Shown here: positions 7,552-15,603 of the stretch, piece by piece
How positions within the stretch are numbered: position 1 is the first letter of the stretch
Layout of the letters: each line of letters opens with the position of its first letter
NCBI GenBank assembly: GCA_023439185.1
Contig: JAEXOR010000044.1
Location: forward strand, 186,001-250,000
Origin: Bacillota bacterium
GTDB taxonomy: Bacteria; Bacillota; Desulfotomaculia; Desulfotomaculales; Desulfallaceae
DNA length: 64,000 nucleotides
Direction of reading: 5' to 3'
Position numbers and translations under genes: made by a program
Notes under the pieces: generated by a model
Databases searched by the model: none
Told to the model about the DNA's origin: nothing
The model's input: the letters and a program-made list of their open reading frames with translations, nothing else

Positions 7552-8514
7552 ATGCCTTTGCCGACCGGCGATACCATTGGAATTTTGGCGGATAACCTGA
7601 GTTTCAGGAAGTCCGTGCTGCCTATCCCGGCGGGCGTGGCCACCCGGTGGTCCCGGGGCCTTAATCTGCCCCGGAGTGGAGAAACCGTATTGTACACCGG
7701 GATGATGTACCAGCTGATCCCTTACATCGCGGCCATAAGCAAGGCCCAGGGAAAAGTGGAAGACTCGCCGCTGGCCAATTTTGTCCGGTTGGGCCGGGTG
7801 ATCAACAAGGTGGTCAATATCTCCGGTTTCATGGCCAGACCCGCCCGGGATATGCGGTCCCGGTATGACGGGATGCTGGCCGGCATTGCCCGTTTGCTGG
7901 AAGGGGCCGGGGTGCGGTTCGGCTACCTTTATGAAGAGGAGCTTTACTCCGGAGCCTTGGTTTACGACCTGGGGGTGGACGACGTATTTGCCCGGCACGC
8001 CCGGGAAGTTTATCAAACGTTTCGCAAAAACGGGGTTAAAAATATTATTACCGTGGACCCCCATACCACCAACATGCTGCGTTCGGTATATCCCCGATTA
8101 ATTGAAGGTTATGACCTCAATGTGCGCAGCTACCTGGAAGTGCTGGCCGAACGCCTGCCCGCCACTGGTGCGGAACCGGACGGTACGAAGGTGGTGATTC
8201 ATGATTCCTGCGTGTACGCCAGATACGAAAACATCATCGAGCCCCAGCGTAAATTGCTGGCCGCCGCCGGGATTAACGTAAAGGAACCCCGGGATGCAGG
8301 TAAATTTACCCTTTGCTGCGGCGGCCCGGCTGAATCCCTGTTCCCCAAAAAGGCTCTGGAGCGGGCCGCCGCACGGGTAAAACAACTGCGGGCCGTATCC
8401 CGGCGTGGCGTCACCATGTGCCCCATCTGCCTGGTGAACCTGCAAAAAGCCGCTGGCTCCGATATGGACCTCCGCGACATCTCCGAATACCTCACCTTGG
8501 GGGTCAGGCCTTAA
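7552..8514 (+). CDS. hdrB: HdrB-like subunit with CCG domain
   Basis: 320 residues of the HdrB/HdrD class, the catalytic subunit that holds noncubane 4Fe-4S clusters in heterodisulfide reductases. The C-terminal CCG motif is complete: HDSCVYARYENIIEPQ, then FTLCCGGPAESLFPKKA, then TMCPICLVNL, giving Cys-(about 40)-CysCys-(about 35)-CysxxCys. The N-terminal half (VLPIPAGVATRWSRGLNLPR, LYTGMMYQLIPY) fits the HdrD/GlpC type but lacks a second complete CCG motif. One cluster is therefore certain and a second is unlikely. The start at 7552 follows AAAGGAGCGAGG; an earlier in-frame start at 7498 lies in the hairpin. The natural substrate could be a persulfide or disulfide carried by TusA or DsrE, by analogy with sHdr systems; this is inference. 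Confidence 0.86.
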   Translation: MPLPTGDTIGILADNLSFRKSVLPIPAGVATRWSRGLNLPRSGETVLYTGMMYQLIPYIAAISKAQGKVEDSPLANFVRLGRVINKVVNISGFMARPARDMRSRYDGMLAGIARLLEGAGVRFGYLYEEELYSGALVYDLGVDDVFARHAREVYQTFRKNGVKNIITVDPHTTNMLRSVYPRLIEGYDLNVRSYLEVLAERLPATGAEPDGTKVVIHDSCVYARYENIIEPQRKLLAAAGINVKEPRDAGKFTLCCGGPAESLFPKKALERAAARVKQLRAVSRRGVTMCPICLVNLQKAAGSDMDLRDISEYLTLGVRP

Positions 8515-8571
8515 CTAACTATAATAACTGTTTTATTGTTATATTTAAATATTTTATTATAAAGGGGTTGA

Positions 8572-9054
8572 ATGCTTTTGGATACCACCAAGAAAACAAT
8601 CATTGTTTTTTCCGGCGATCTGGACAAAGTGATGGCGGCCTTTATCATCGCCAACGGTGCCGCCGCCATGGGTGACGACGTGACCATGTTTTTTACCTTT
8701 TGGGGACTGAACGCCCTGCGCAAACCGGAAAAAGTATCGGCCAAAAAAAGTTTCCTTCAGGCCATGTTCGGCACCATGATGCCCCGGGGAGCGGATAAGC
8801 TGGGCATCTCCAAGATGAATTTCGGCGGCATGGGCGCTAAGATGATGAAAATAGTAATGAAACAGCAAAACGTATCCTCGCTGCCTGAACTGATTCAAAG
8901 CGCTCGTGAGCAGGGCATTAAAATGGTGGCCTGTACCATGTCCATGGACGTGATGGGCATCCGGGAAGAGGAACTATTGGACGGCCTGGAGTATGCCGGG
9001 GTGGCCACCTACCTGGGTGAGGCTGACGAAGCAAATGTGAATTTGTTTATCTAG
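8572..9054 (+). CDS. dsrE: DsrE2-type sulfur-transfer family protein
   Basis: 160 residues of the DsrE/DsrF/DrsH-like family, cytoplasmic sulfur-transfer proteins. Recognisable features are the opening KTIIVFSGDLDKVMAAFIIANGAAA, the segment VTMFFTFWGLNALRK, and a late conserved Cys in VACTMSMDVMGIREEELLDG, as in DsrE2/peroxiredoxin-like members. The Met-rich central part (about 65-100) is typical of this subgroup. It is preceded by a 57-base AT-rich gap with ribosome site AAAGGGG and followed by a good terminator, so it closes the sulfur island. Together with TusA at the other end it supplies the protein-bound sulfane-sulfur carriers expected by an Hdr-like complex. Confidence 0.86.
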   Translation: MLLDTTKKTIIVFSGDLDKVMAAFIIANGAAAMGDDVTMFFTFWGLNALRKPEKVSAKKSFLQAMFGTMMPRGADKLGISKMNFGGMGAKMMKIVMKQQNVSSLPELIQSAREQGIKMVACTMSMDVMGIREEELLDGLEYAGVATYLGEADEANVNLFI

Positions 9055-9055
9055 C

Positions 9056-9084
9056 AGCCGCATTTTTCATGTGGCTTTTTTTTT
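9056..9084 (+). terminator. Rho-independent terminator after dsrE
   Basis: AGCCGCAT-TTTTC-ATGTGGCT stem (8 pairs with one G-T) followed by nine T residues, directly after the dsrE stop. Confidence 0.88.
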
Positions 9085-9096
9085 GTAAAAAACCGG

Positions 9097-9306
9097 TTAT
9101 TTTTTGGACCCAGCAGGGATACAGATATCAGGATGCGGTTGCCAAAATAAATATTCCTGCAGCATTGGTTCCGTTTTTTCCATTGCATGAGATGGAGTAA
9201 TATCGGAAAGCTCTTTACTATGCATTTTTACCCGGTGCATTTCGGCCTGGAAAAATGGTTCTACCAGGTTGTCGGAAAACCAGCGGTGCATACATTTCCA
9301 GTTCAA
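9097..9306 (-). CDS. Small hypothetical protein with TTG start
   Basis: 69 residues beginning NWKCMHRWFSDNLVEPFF after the initiator. I do not recognise it. The case for a real gene is the ribosome site AAAGGAGGGAAGG placed 8 bases before a TTG at 9306; the longer Met start at 9399 has no such site. The product is rich in His, Met, Trp and Cys near the N-terminus (CMHRWF, EMHRVKMHSKE, WQPHPDICIP), a composition seen in small metal- or redox-related proteins, but no motif can be named. It is convergent with dsrE and divergent from the isoaspartyl peptidase. The perfect TAATACC..GGTATTA repeat at 9343 lies 37 bases upstream. Confidence 0.5.
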   Translation of the reverse strand: MNWKCMHRWFSDNLVEPFFQAEMHRVKMHSKELSDITPSHAMEKTEPMLQEYLFWQPHPDICIPAGSKK

Positions 9307-9342
9307 TTCCCTTCCCTCCTTTAGCGCGAGGCGCTTGCGGAT

Positions 9343-9362
9343 TAATACCCAAATTGGTATTA
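9343..9362. promoter_or_regulatory. TAATACC-N6-GGTATTA operator candidate
   Basis: Perfect 7-base inverted repeat with CAAATT between the arms, upstream of the small minus-strand gene at 9306. The arms resemble those of the CsoR-type operators at 1288 and 1501 (ATACC/GGTAT), but the spacer is one base shorter and lacks the GC centre. Confidence 0.45.
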
Positions 9363-9421
9363 TTGTTTCTTCCTTTAACGGTACTATACTAATCAACAAA
9401 TGGCATTGCGGGGGATTTGAC

Positions 9422-9451
9422 TTGACACTAGCATTTTACTGAAAATATAAT
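9422..9451 (+). promoter_or_regulatory. Sigma-A-type promoter for the isoaspartyl peptidase gene
   Basis: TTGACA at 9422-9427, an 18-base spacer and TATAAT at 9446-9451, about 90 bases before the coding start at 9540. Both hexamers match consensus. Confidence 0.75.
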
Positions 9452-9539
9452 TCATCCAGCAGCTGTTTTGGTAAACCGATGGCAACGGGGGAAGAATATA
9501 AGCCGGCAGGCAATTAGTTTTTAAGTTGGGGGCAACTTA

Positions 9540-10430
9540 ATGGAGCTTGTAATTGTGCATGGGGGCGCCGGCGGGGAGAACCGCCCCGTACACTGGAAAG
9601 CCTTGGGGAAAGCGGCGCTGGCGGGGTGCGGCGCGTTGCCGGGTGGTTGCCTGGACGCCGTTGAGCGGGCGGTGGTGGCCATGGAGGATGATCCGTTATT
9701 TAACGCCGGCCTTGGTTCCGTGTTAAACCTGGCCGGAGAAGTGGAAATGGACGCCGCGGTTTTTGACGGCTCCACCGCCAGATGCGGCGCTGTTGCCGCC
9801 ATCCGGGACGTGCGCAACCCGGTCCGGGTGGCCAGGCTGGTGATGGAGAAGACGCAGCATGCGCTTCTGGCCGGCGAGGGGGCTGTCCGGTTTGCCCGGG
9901 AGCATGGTTTTGAAAAATTCGATCCGGTGACGGAAAAGCAGAAGCAAGCCTGGGAAAAAGCCATCCTGGCTCACCAAAAGGGGGAACAGCCGGATATATG
10001 CGCGTTCACCGGGGAGTCGGGCTCTTGCGATACTGTGGGCTGTATCGCCGTAACCAACGGGCTGGTGGCCGCCGCTTCCAGCACCGGCGGTATTTTATTG
10101 AAACTGCCCGGCCGGGTGGGGGATACCGGGGTGATCGGCGGCGGGATCTACGCGTCGCCGAGGGGGGCCGTGGTATGTACCGGTCTGGGGGAAATCTTTA
10201 TCCGGCATAATATTGCGGCCTGGACGGTTAACCTGCTGCACCAGGGCGTCAATGTGCATGATGCGGCCCGGGCGGCCATCCGCAGGCTGGCCGGTTCCGG
10301 CGCCACCGGCGGGGTTCTGGCGGCGGACGCCGCGGGCAATGCCGCCGCGGTTTACAATGCCGTCGCTTTTCCGGTGCGGCTGGCGGTGAACGGCCGGCTG
10401 CTCCCGGATTTTACACCGGTAAAAATATGA
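9540..10430 (+). CDS. iaaA: Isoaspartyl peptidase / plant-type L-asparaginase (Ntn hydrolase)
   Basis: 296 residues of the N-terminal nucleophile asparaginase family, which cleaves isoaspartyl dipeptides and asparagine after autoproteolysis. The opening LVIVHGGAGG is diagnostic. The cleavage and nucleophile site is SCDTVGCIAV near residue 164, where the Thr becomes the new N-terminus of the beta chain. The substrate-binding segments IGGGIYASPRGAVVCTGLGE and the late GATGGVLAADAAG are also present. The length is slightly short of the E. coli enzyme (321) but all core elements are there. It has its own strong promoter at 9422 and probably recycles damaged or dietary peptides. The downstream symporter might import its substrate, a loose inference. 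Confidence 0.9.
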   Translation: MELVIVHGGAGGENRPVHWKALGKAALAGCGALPGGCLDAVERAVVAMEDDPLFNAGLGSVLNLAGEVEMDAAVFDGSTARCGAVAAIRDVRNPVRVARLVMEKTQHALLAGEGAVRFAREHGFEKFDPVTEKQKQAWEKAILAHQKGEQPDICAFTGESGSCDTVGCIAVTNGLVAAASSTGGILLKLPGRVGDTGVIGGGIYASPRGAVVCTGLGEIFIRHNIAAWTVNLLHQGVNVHDAARAAIRRLAGSGATGGVLAADAAGNAAAVYNAVAFPVRLAVNGRLLPDFTPVKI

Positions 10431-10505
10431 AGTTATGCGCCGGGTCAGTGAACGGAAGGTACCACCACCAGGCTTTTAATTTTGGGAGTAACTAGAGGTG
10501 AGCAA

Positions 10506-10688
10506 ATGGGGAATCAAATTAAAGGCTGGATAATCTGGTTTCTGGTATTGGTCTTATCGGCTTTCATCGTGCCGTTTTATTTGCTTTCCGGCGTGGAAAA
10601 AGTATCCGGCGCTTTCCTCTACTGGGGTCTTTTCGCCCTGGCGGCGATGATCAGCGTGGGTGTCATCACGGGTAAATGGAGGGCCTGA
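10506..10688 (+). CDS. Small membrane protein, symporter-associated
   Basis: 60 residues with two hydrophobic segments, WIIWFLVLVLSAFIVPFYLL and YWGLFALAAMISVGVITG, and short charged ends. Similar short two-helix proteins are often encoded just before sodium:solute symporters (compare YhdT with PanF), and here the symporter starts 1 base after this stop codon. It is probably an accessory subunit. The start at 10506 is preferred for its GAGGTGAGCAA ribosome site over the in-frame site at 10482. No enzymatic motif. Confidence 0.75.
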   Translation: MGNQIKGWIIWFLVLVLSAFIVPFYLLSGVEKVSGAFLYWGLFALAAMISVGVITGKWRA

Positions 10689-10689
10689 C

Positions 10690-12168
10690 ATGAATCCGGT
10701 GCATATATACGCGGTTATAATCCTGTATTTCATTTTGGGTACCGTGGTGGCTGTTTATGCCCGCCGCGGCATGGGCCAGGGGATGAGCGAATTTTTTCTG
10801 GCCAACCGGACGGTTAACGGCGTGGTGGCGGCTCTTACATACAGCGCGACCACCTACAGTGCCTTTATGCTGGTGGGTCTGGCCGGTTTAACCTACATTG
10901 GCGGCGTGGGCGCGTGGGGGTTTGAATTAATTTACCTCTCCGGTCTGGTGCTGGTGGCTTTTTTCGGGCCCCGCTTCTGGCTGGCGGGCAAACATTATAA
11001 CTTTGTGACCCCGGCTGAAATGCTGGGCTACCGCTACCGGAGCCGGGCACTGCAGGTGGTTGCGGCCATCGCCTCGATAATTTTTTTGATTCCTTACAGT
11101 GCCGTGCAGTTAACCGGGATCGGAACCCTGATGGAAGGGATGACCGGGGGAGCCATCCCCTTTATCAACGGTTTGATTATCGCGACTTTTGTGACGGTAA
11201 TCTGGGCATACATGGGCGGCATGCGGGCCGTGGCCTGGACTGATTCCCTGCAGGCGCTAATCATGATTATCGCTTCAACCCTCTCGGTATTGTTTATCGT
11301 GTACCGGGGTTTTGGCGGTTTCGGCGGCCTGGTTGCCATCCTGGAAACCGATTTTGCGCGGCATTTGACCGTCCCTGGACCGGGATACTTTAATTTCAGC
11401 ACCTTTATCGGTCTCAGCCTGCCCTGGTTTTTCTTTTGTCTCTCCAATCCCCAGGTCAGCCAGCGCCTGTTTATCCCCCGTTCGCTGACGCATATGCGAA
11501 CCATGGTGGTAGGGTTTTTATGCTTTGGTTTTATTTACACCTTAATCTCCATCCTATGGGGGTTTTCAGCGCTGGCGCTGGTTCCCGGCCTGACCGCCGG
11601 CGACATGGCCACTCCCAGCCTGCTGGCGCTAAATATTATCCCGGGCGGTGTAGCCCTGGTGGTTATGGCGGGCATCACCGCGGCCGCTATTTCCACCATC
11701 AACTCTATTGTGCTAACGCTGTCGTCGATGGTGTCGCAGGACATAATGAAACGGATCAATCCGGACTTGAATGAGAAAACCCTGTTGGCCGTGGGCAGAG
11801 GTTTTGTTTTGGTGTTTGCTCTTGCGGCCTTCCTCTTTGCCAACCTTAAACTGGGGTTAATCGCTGTGCTTTCTGTGGCCTCATCCGCCGGCCTGCTGGT
11901 GACCGTTCCGGCCATCATCGGCGCTTTTTTCTGGAAACGAGGTACGGCGACGGCAGCCGTGATCAGTATAGTGGCGGGGGGTGTGATCGCTTTTTATTTT
12001 CAGTTTGCTGGCATCAAGCCCCTGGGCTGGTGGCCGGGGGTCTGGAGCGGCATTATATCCACCGTCCTGTTTATCGTGGTCAGTTACCTGACCCCGGCGC
12101 CGCGGGAAAAAGCAGATGAATTCATTGATTATGTGAACAACGCTCTGAAGGAGAAAAACGCTATTTAA
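10690..12168 (+). CDS. Sodium:solute symporter (SSS family)
   Basis: 492-residue integral membrane protein of the SSS/PutP-PanF family, with about 13 hydrophobic segments. Family landmarks are the N-terminal MSEFFLANRTVNGVVAALTYSATTYSAFM, where the SAT-type segment forms part of the sodium site, followed by GGVGAWGFELIY, FVTPAEMLGYRY, and the central MGGMRAVAWTDSLQALIM. The last is the highly conserved symporter signature. The C-terminal domain continues with AGITAAAISTINSIVLTLSSMVSQDI. The substrate cannot be read from sequence; pantothenate-like or amino/carboxylic acid substrates are possible. The start at 10690 follows GGAGGG. A clear terminator follows. Confidence 0.9.
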   Translation: MNPVHIYAVIILYFILGTVVAVYARRGMGQGMSEFFLANRTVNGVVAALTYSATTYSAFMLVGLAGLTYIGGVGAWGFELIYLSGLVLVAFFGPRFWLAGKHYNFVTPAEMLGYRYRSRALQVVAAIASIIFLIPYSAVQLTGIGTLMEGMTGGAIPFINGLIIATFVTVIWAYMGGMRAVAWTDSLQALIMIIASTLSVLFIVYRGFGGFGGLVAILETDFARHLTVPGPGYFNFSTFIGLSLPWFFFCLSNPQVSQRLFIPRSLTHMRTMVVGFLCFGFIYTLISILWGFSALALVPGLTAGDMATPSLLALNIIPGGVALVVMAGITAAAISTINSIVLTLSSMVSQDIMKRINPDLNEKTLLAVGRGFVLVFALAAFLFANLKLGLIAVLSVASSAGLLVTVPAIIGAFFWKRGTATAAVISIVAGGVIAFYFQFAGIKPLGWWPGVWSGIISTVLFIVVSYLTPAPREKADEFIDYVNNALKEKNAI

Positions 12169-12184
12169 TTTCAGGGCTACAAAT

Positions 12185-12209
12185 CCCATCCAACGATGGG
12201 GTTTTGTTG
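12185..12209 (+). terminator. Terminator after the symporter gene
   Basis: CCCATC-CAAC-GATGGG stem followed by GTTTTGTTGT, 17 bases after the stop codon. Confidence 0.8.
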
Positions 12210-12229
12210 TATACTTAGCTGTATGTTAA

Positions 12230-12257
12230 GCCGGGTGTGATCACCTGGCATTTTTTT
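12230..12257 (+). terminator. Second terminator-like hairpin
   Basis: GCCGGGTG-TGAT-CACCTGGC (8 pairs, one G-T) then A and seven T residues. It follows the first terminator by 25 bases with no gene between, so either it is a back-up or it ends a very short transcript. Confidence 0.7.
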
Positions 12258-12274
12258 GTACTTTAGGAAATTAT

Positions 12275-12296
12275 GCTTGCCATAATTATGGCAAGC
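12275..12296. promoter_or_regulatory. 22-base perfect palindrome upstream of the zinc locus
   Basis: Half site GCTTGCCATAA and its exact complement with no spacer. It lies between the terminator at 12230 and the hairpin at 12315. A palindrome without a loop suggests a protein-binding site; the regulator is not identified. Confidence 0.45.
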
Positions 12297-12314
12297 GCTA
12301 AGGATTAAAGTACT

Positions 12315-12354
12315 GAAAAGCGCGCGCTGAGGGAACTGAAAGAGCGCGCTTTTC
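12315..12354. other. Long-armed hairpin, terminator- or RNA-like
   Basis: Perfect 11-base arms GAAAAGCGCGC and GCGCGCTTTTC enclose an 18-base loop. A-run before and T-run after make it usable as a bidirectional terminator. It could also be the 3' end of a small RNA from the 12258-12354 interval, but I see no strong promoter for one. Confidence 0.5.
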
Positions 12355-12378
12355 TTGTAAATTTTTAATCAAAAAACC

Positions 12379-12422
12379 TTGACTTGGGCGCATGGTATAA
12401 ATCATAATACTTATTAAATAAG
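12379..12422 (+). promoter_or_regulatory. Promoter and palindromic operator of the zinc-type operon
   Basis: TTGACT at 12379-12384, an 18-base spacer and CATAAT at 12403-12408. Immediately after is the perfect inverted repeat CTTATT-A-AATAAG (12410-12422), over the expected transcription start. Its position suits a Fur-superfamily (Zur or other metal) repressor, but it is not a canonical Zur box. Confidence 0.5.
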
Positions 12423-12461
12423 AATATTTATTATTTAGCTTTTGGTTAGGAGGTAAATCTT

Positions 12462-13571
<1,110 letters not shown>

Positions 13572-13605
13572 TCAATATAATCGTTAATCGGGGGAAGGCC
13601 GCGTA

Positions 13606-14607
13606 GTGAGAAAACAGGTCAACACCAATGTGCGACTGCTTTTCTTAACAGTGATCGCTTTGCTGGCCGGCCTGGCATTGTATCACGGGGTATGGCGGGA
13701 TGCCTGGCCGGAGATTAAAACCTTCAGGATTATCTTTTTAAGCATTGTGATCGAGGCGCTGCCTTTCATGATCCTGGGCGTGTTTGTTTCGTCCGTGCTG
13801 CATAACTTTGTCTCGGAAGAATGGATTAAAAGGGTGTTCCCCCGGGGCCGGTACGCGGGTATTTTGCTGTCCTGCTTAATGGGCCTGGTTTTCCCGGTAT
13901 GCGAATGCGGCATTGTCCCTGTGGCTCGCCGGCTGGTTTTAAAAGGCGTGCCTCTGTACTGCGCCGTCACTTTTATGCTGGCGGCGCCGGTGATCAATCC
14001 GGTGGTGGCGTTGTCTACGCTGGTGGCCTTTAATTTCAACCCGCAGGTTTTATGGTTCAGGATGGGTCTGGCGTTCGCCGTTGCTTTTTTAATTGGCGTT
14101 TTAATCAGCTACCTGGTGCGCGGCGGTCAATTAAACCCATCCGGCGCCCATGCCCATGATCACCATTGCGGCTGCGGCTGCGACCACGGGCATTCCGTTA
14201 CCCTGGCGGGCAAAATTGTGGATACCGTCCGCGTTGCCTGCGACGAATTTTTTGAGATGGGTAAATACCTGCTTTTGGGCGCTTTCCTGGCCGCGTCCTT
14301 TCAGGTTTTCGCGGGGTTGAATCAGATTGCCGACCTGGGCCGGGAGCCCCTGCTGTCTATTGCCGGGATGATGTTTTTTGCCTTCGCGATATCGGTTTGT
14401 TCCACCGCCGACGCCTTTATCGCCGCTTCCTTTGCCGGCAGCTTTACCTTCGGGTCCCTGGTGGCTTTTTTGGTGTACGGACCGATGATCGATTTAAAGA
14501 ACGTAATGATGATGCTGGGCAGTTTCAAGCCCCGCTTCGTTGCTTTTCTGGTTGTTGCGGTCACCCTGGTGGTGGCAGTGCTTACTTACATGCTGAACCT
14601 GATATAA
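13606..14607 (+). CDS. UPF0718/YcgR-type permease (ArsP_1 superfamily)
   Basis: 333-residue integral membrane protein with about eight hydrophobic segments. It matches the UPF0718/DUF318 permease family: VIEALPFMILGVFVSS, the conserved LVFPVCECGIVPVARRL, and a second-half repeat FAISVCSTADAFIAASFAG. The paired Cys motifs (CECGIVP and SVCSTADAF) are hallmarks of the family. A cytoplasmic loop near residue 185 is rich in His and Cys (HAHDHHCGCGCDHGHS), suggesting metal binding. GTG start at 13606. In Bacillus the YcgR-YcgQ pair is similarly adjacent; its role is thought to relate to metal transport but is not firmly established. It lies between znuA and the YcgQ-type gene, consistent with a zinc or similar divalent metal function. 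Confidence 0.85.
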   Translation: MRKQVNTNVRLLFLTVIALLAGLALYHGVWRDAWPEIKTFRIIFLSIVIEALPFMILGVFVSSVLHNFVSEEWIKRVFPRGRYAGILLSCLMGLVFPVCECGIVPVARRLVLKGVPLYCAVTFMLAAPVINPVVALSTLVAFNFNPQVLWFRMGLAFAVAFLIGVLISYLVRGGQLNPSGAHAHDHHCGCGCDHGHSVTLAGKIVDTVRVACDEFFEMGKYLLLGAFLAASFQVFAGLNQIADLGREPLLSIAGMMFFAFAISVCSTADAFIAASFAGSFTFGSLVAFLVYGPMIDLKNVMMMLGSFKPRFVAFLVVAVTLVVAVLTYMLNLI

Positions 14608-14627
14608 AGAACCGGAGGTCCTGGGTA

Positions 14628-15413
14628 ATGCCGCATAAAGAATTTAAACCGGATGTTTTGCTTAAAGCGTTAATTTTGCTCGGCTTCGGTATTTACCTGT
14701 ACCATCTGGTAGGGAGCGGGGATATAAACCTGTTTATTAACCCGCGCTACGTTGGATTGACAAAGTTTACCTACATAGCGCTGGCCGTGATGTTTTTGGT
14801 CCAGACGGGGCAGCTGTTTTCGCGTGACCGCCATGTTTGCGGCGGTCACGGGCCGGCCGGACCGGTGCTGAACAGAACGATGCTGCCCTTTATATTTACG
14901 CTTTTGGTAGCGTTTTTTGTCCCCCATACCACCCTGGACGCAAACTTGGCCGCGAACAAGGGCTTGGAGCCCGTATCCGGTTATACCGGCGGCAATACCG
15001 GCAGCAATTCCAATACGGGTGAAAGGACTGAGCACCGTGATACGGCCGGCGTGATCGAAGTCACGGACGAAAACTTCACGGCGGTATTGACTTCTTTGTA
15101 TCTGGCTCCCTCTGATTACAGCGGTAAAGAAATTGTGCTGCGGGGCTTTGTTTACAGGCAGCCGGATTTTGCTGCCCACCAGTTTGGGCTGGTTCGTTTC
15201 GTGGTTAACTGCTGTACAGCCGACGCGGTTTTGGGCGGTATCATATGCGAGGCTGAAGAAGAGCTAAATTACGCTGACGGCAGTTGGCTGCAGGTCAGGG
15301 GCATTGTGGCCCTGGATGGCCATGATGAACAGGAGATCCCGGTACTTAAGGTAATTTCCATGGAACCGGTTGAAGAACCGGCCAACCCCTACGTATACCC
15401 GCCCTTTTATTAA
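14628..15413 (+). CDS. TIGR03943/YcgQ-type membrane protein
   Basis: 261 residues. It has N-terminal membrane segments (LLKALILLGFGIYLYHLV, FTYIALAVMFLVQ, MLPFIFTLLVAFFVPH) followed by an extracytoplasmic domain of about 130 residues. That domain has family features: EIVLRGFVYRQPDF, RFVVNCCTADAVLGGIICE with a Cys pair, and WLQVRGIVALDGHDEQEIPVLKV. This is the partner family usually encoded after UPF0718 permeases. The start at 14628 follows CCGGAGGTCC. The CysCys pair could bind metal. Three genes, znuA, permease and this one, form one apparent operon ending before the Fur promoter at 15466. Function is inferred from the neighbourhood only. Confidence 0.82.
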   Translation: MPHKEFKPDVLLKALILLGFGIYLYHLVGSGDINLFINPRYVGLTKFTYIALAVMFLVQTGQLFSRDRHVCGGHGPAGPVLNRTMLPFIFTLLVAFFVPHTTLDANLAANKGLEPVSGYTGGNTGSNSNTGERTEHRDTAGVIEVTDENFTAVLTSLYLAPSDYSGKEIVLRGFVYRQPDFAAHQFGLVRFVVNCCTADAVLGGIICEAEEELNYADGSWLQVRGIVALDGHDEQEIPVLKVISMEPVEEPANPYVYPPFY

Positions 15414-15465
15414 AGCGTTCAGTTTCGGCGAGAAGCGCAGGCCGATTGGAATGCGCATTTTTTTC

Positions 15466-15513
15466 TTGACTGCATGGCTGACAGGGAATATAATGAAAAT
15501 GATAATCATTATC
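15466..15513 (+). promoter_or_regulatory. Fur-controlled promoter of the HD-GYP gene
   Basis: TTGACT at 15466-15471, a 17-base spacer and a perfect TATAAT at 15489-15494. The 19-base Fur box GAAAATGATAATCATTATC follows directly at 15495-15513, over the transcription start. It differs from the classical Fur consensus at one position. Iron-replete Fur should block this promoter. Confidence 0.88.
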
Positions 15514-15603
15514 ATAAAATTGAGATGATAAAAAAATCTGGCGCTGCGCTGAAAAAGGCGCTGCAGATTCTGAGCATCGGTGGCTCTTTAAAGAGGTGTG
15601 CGG

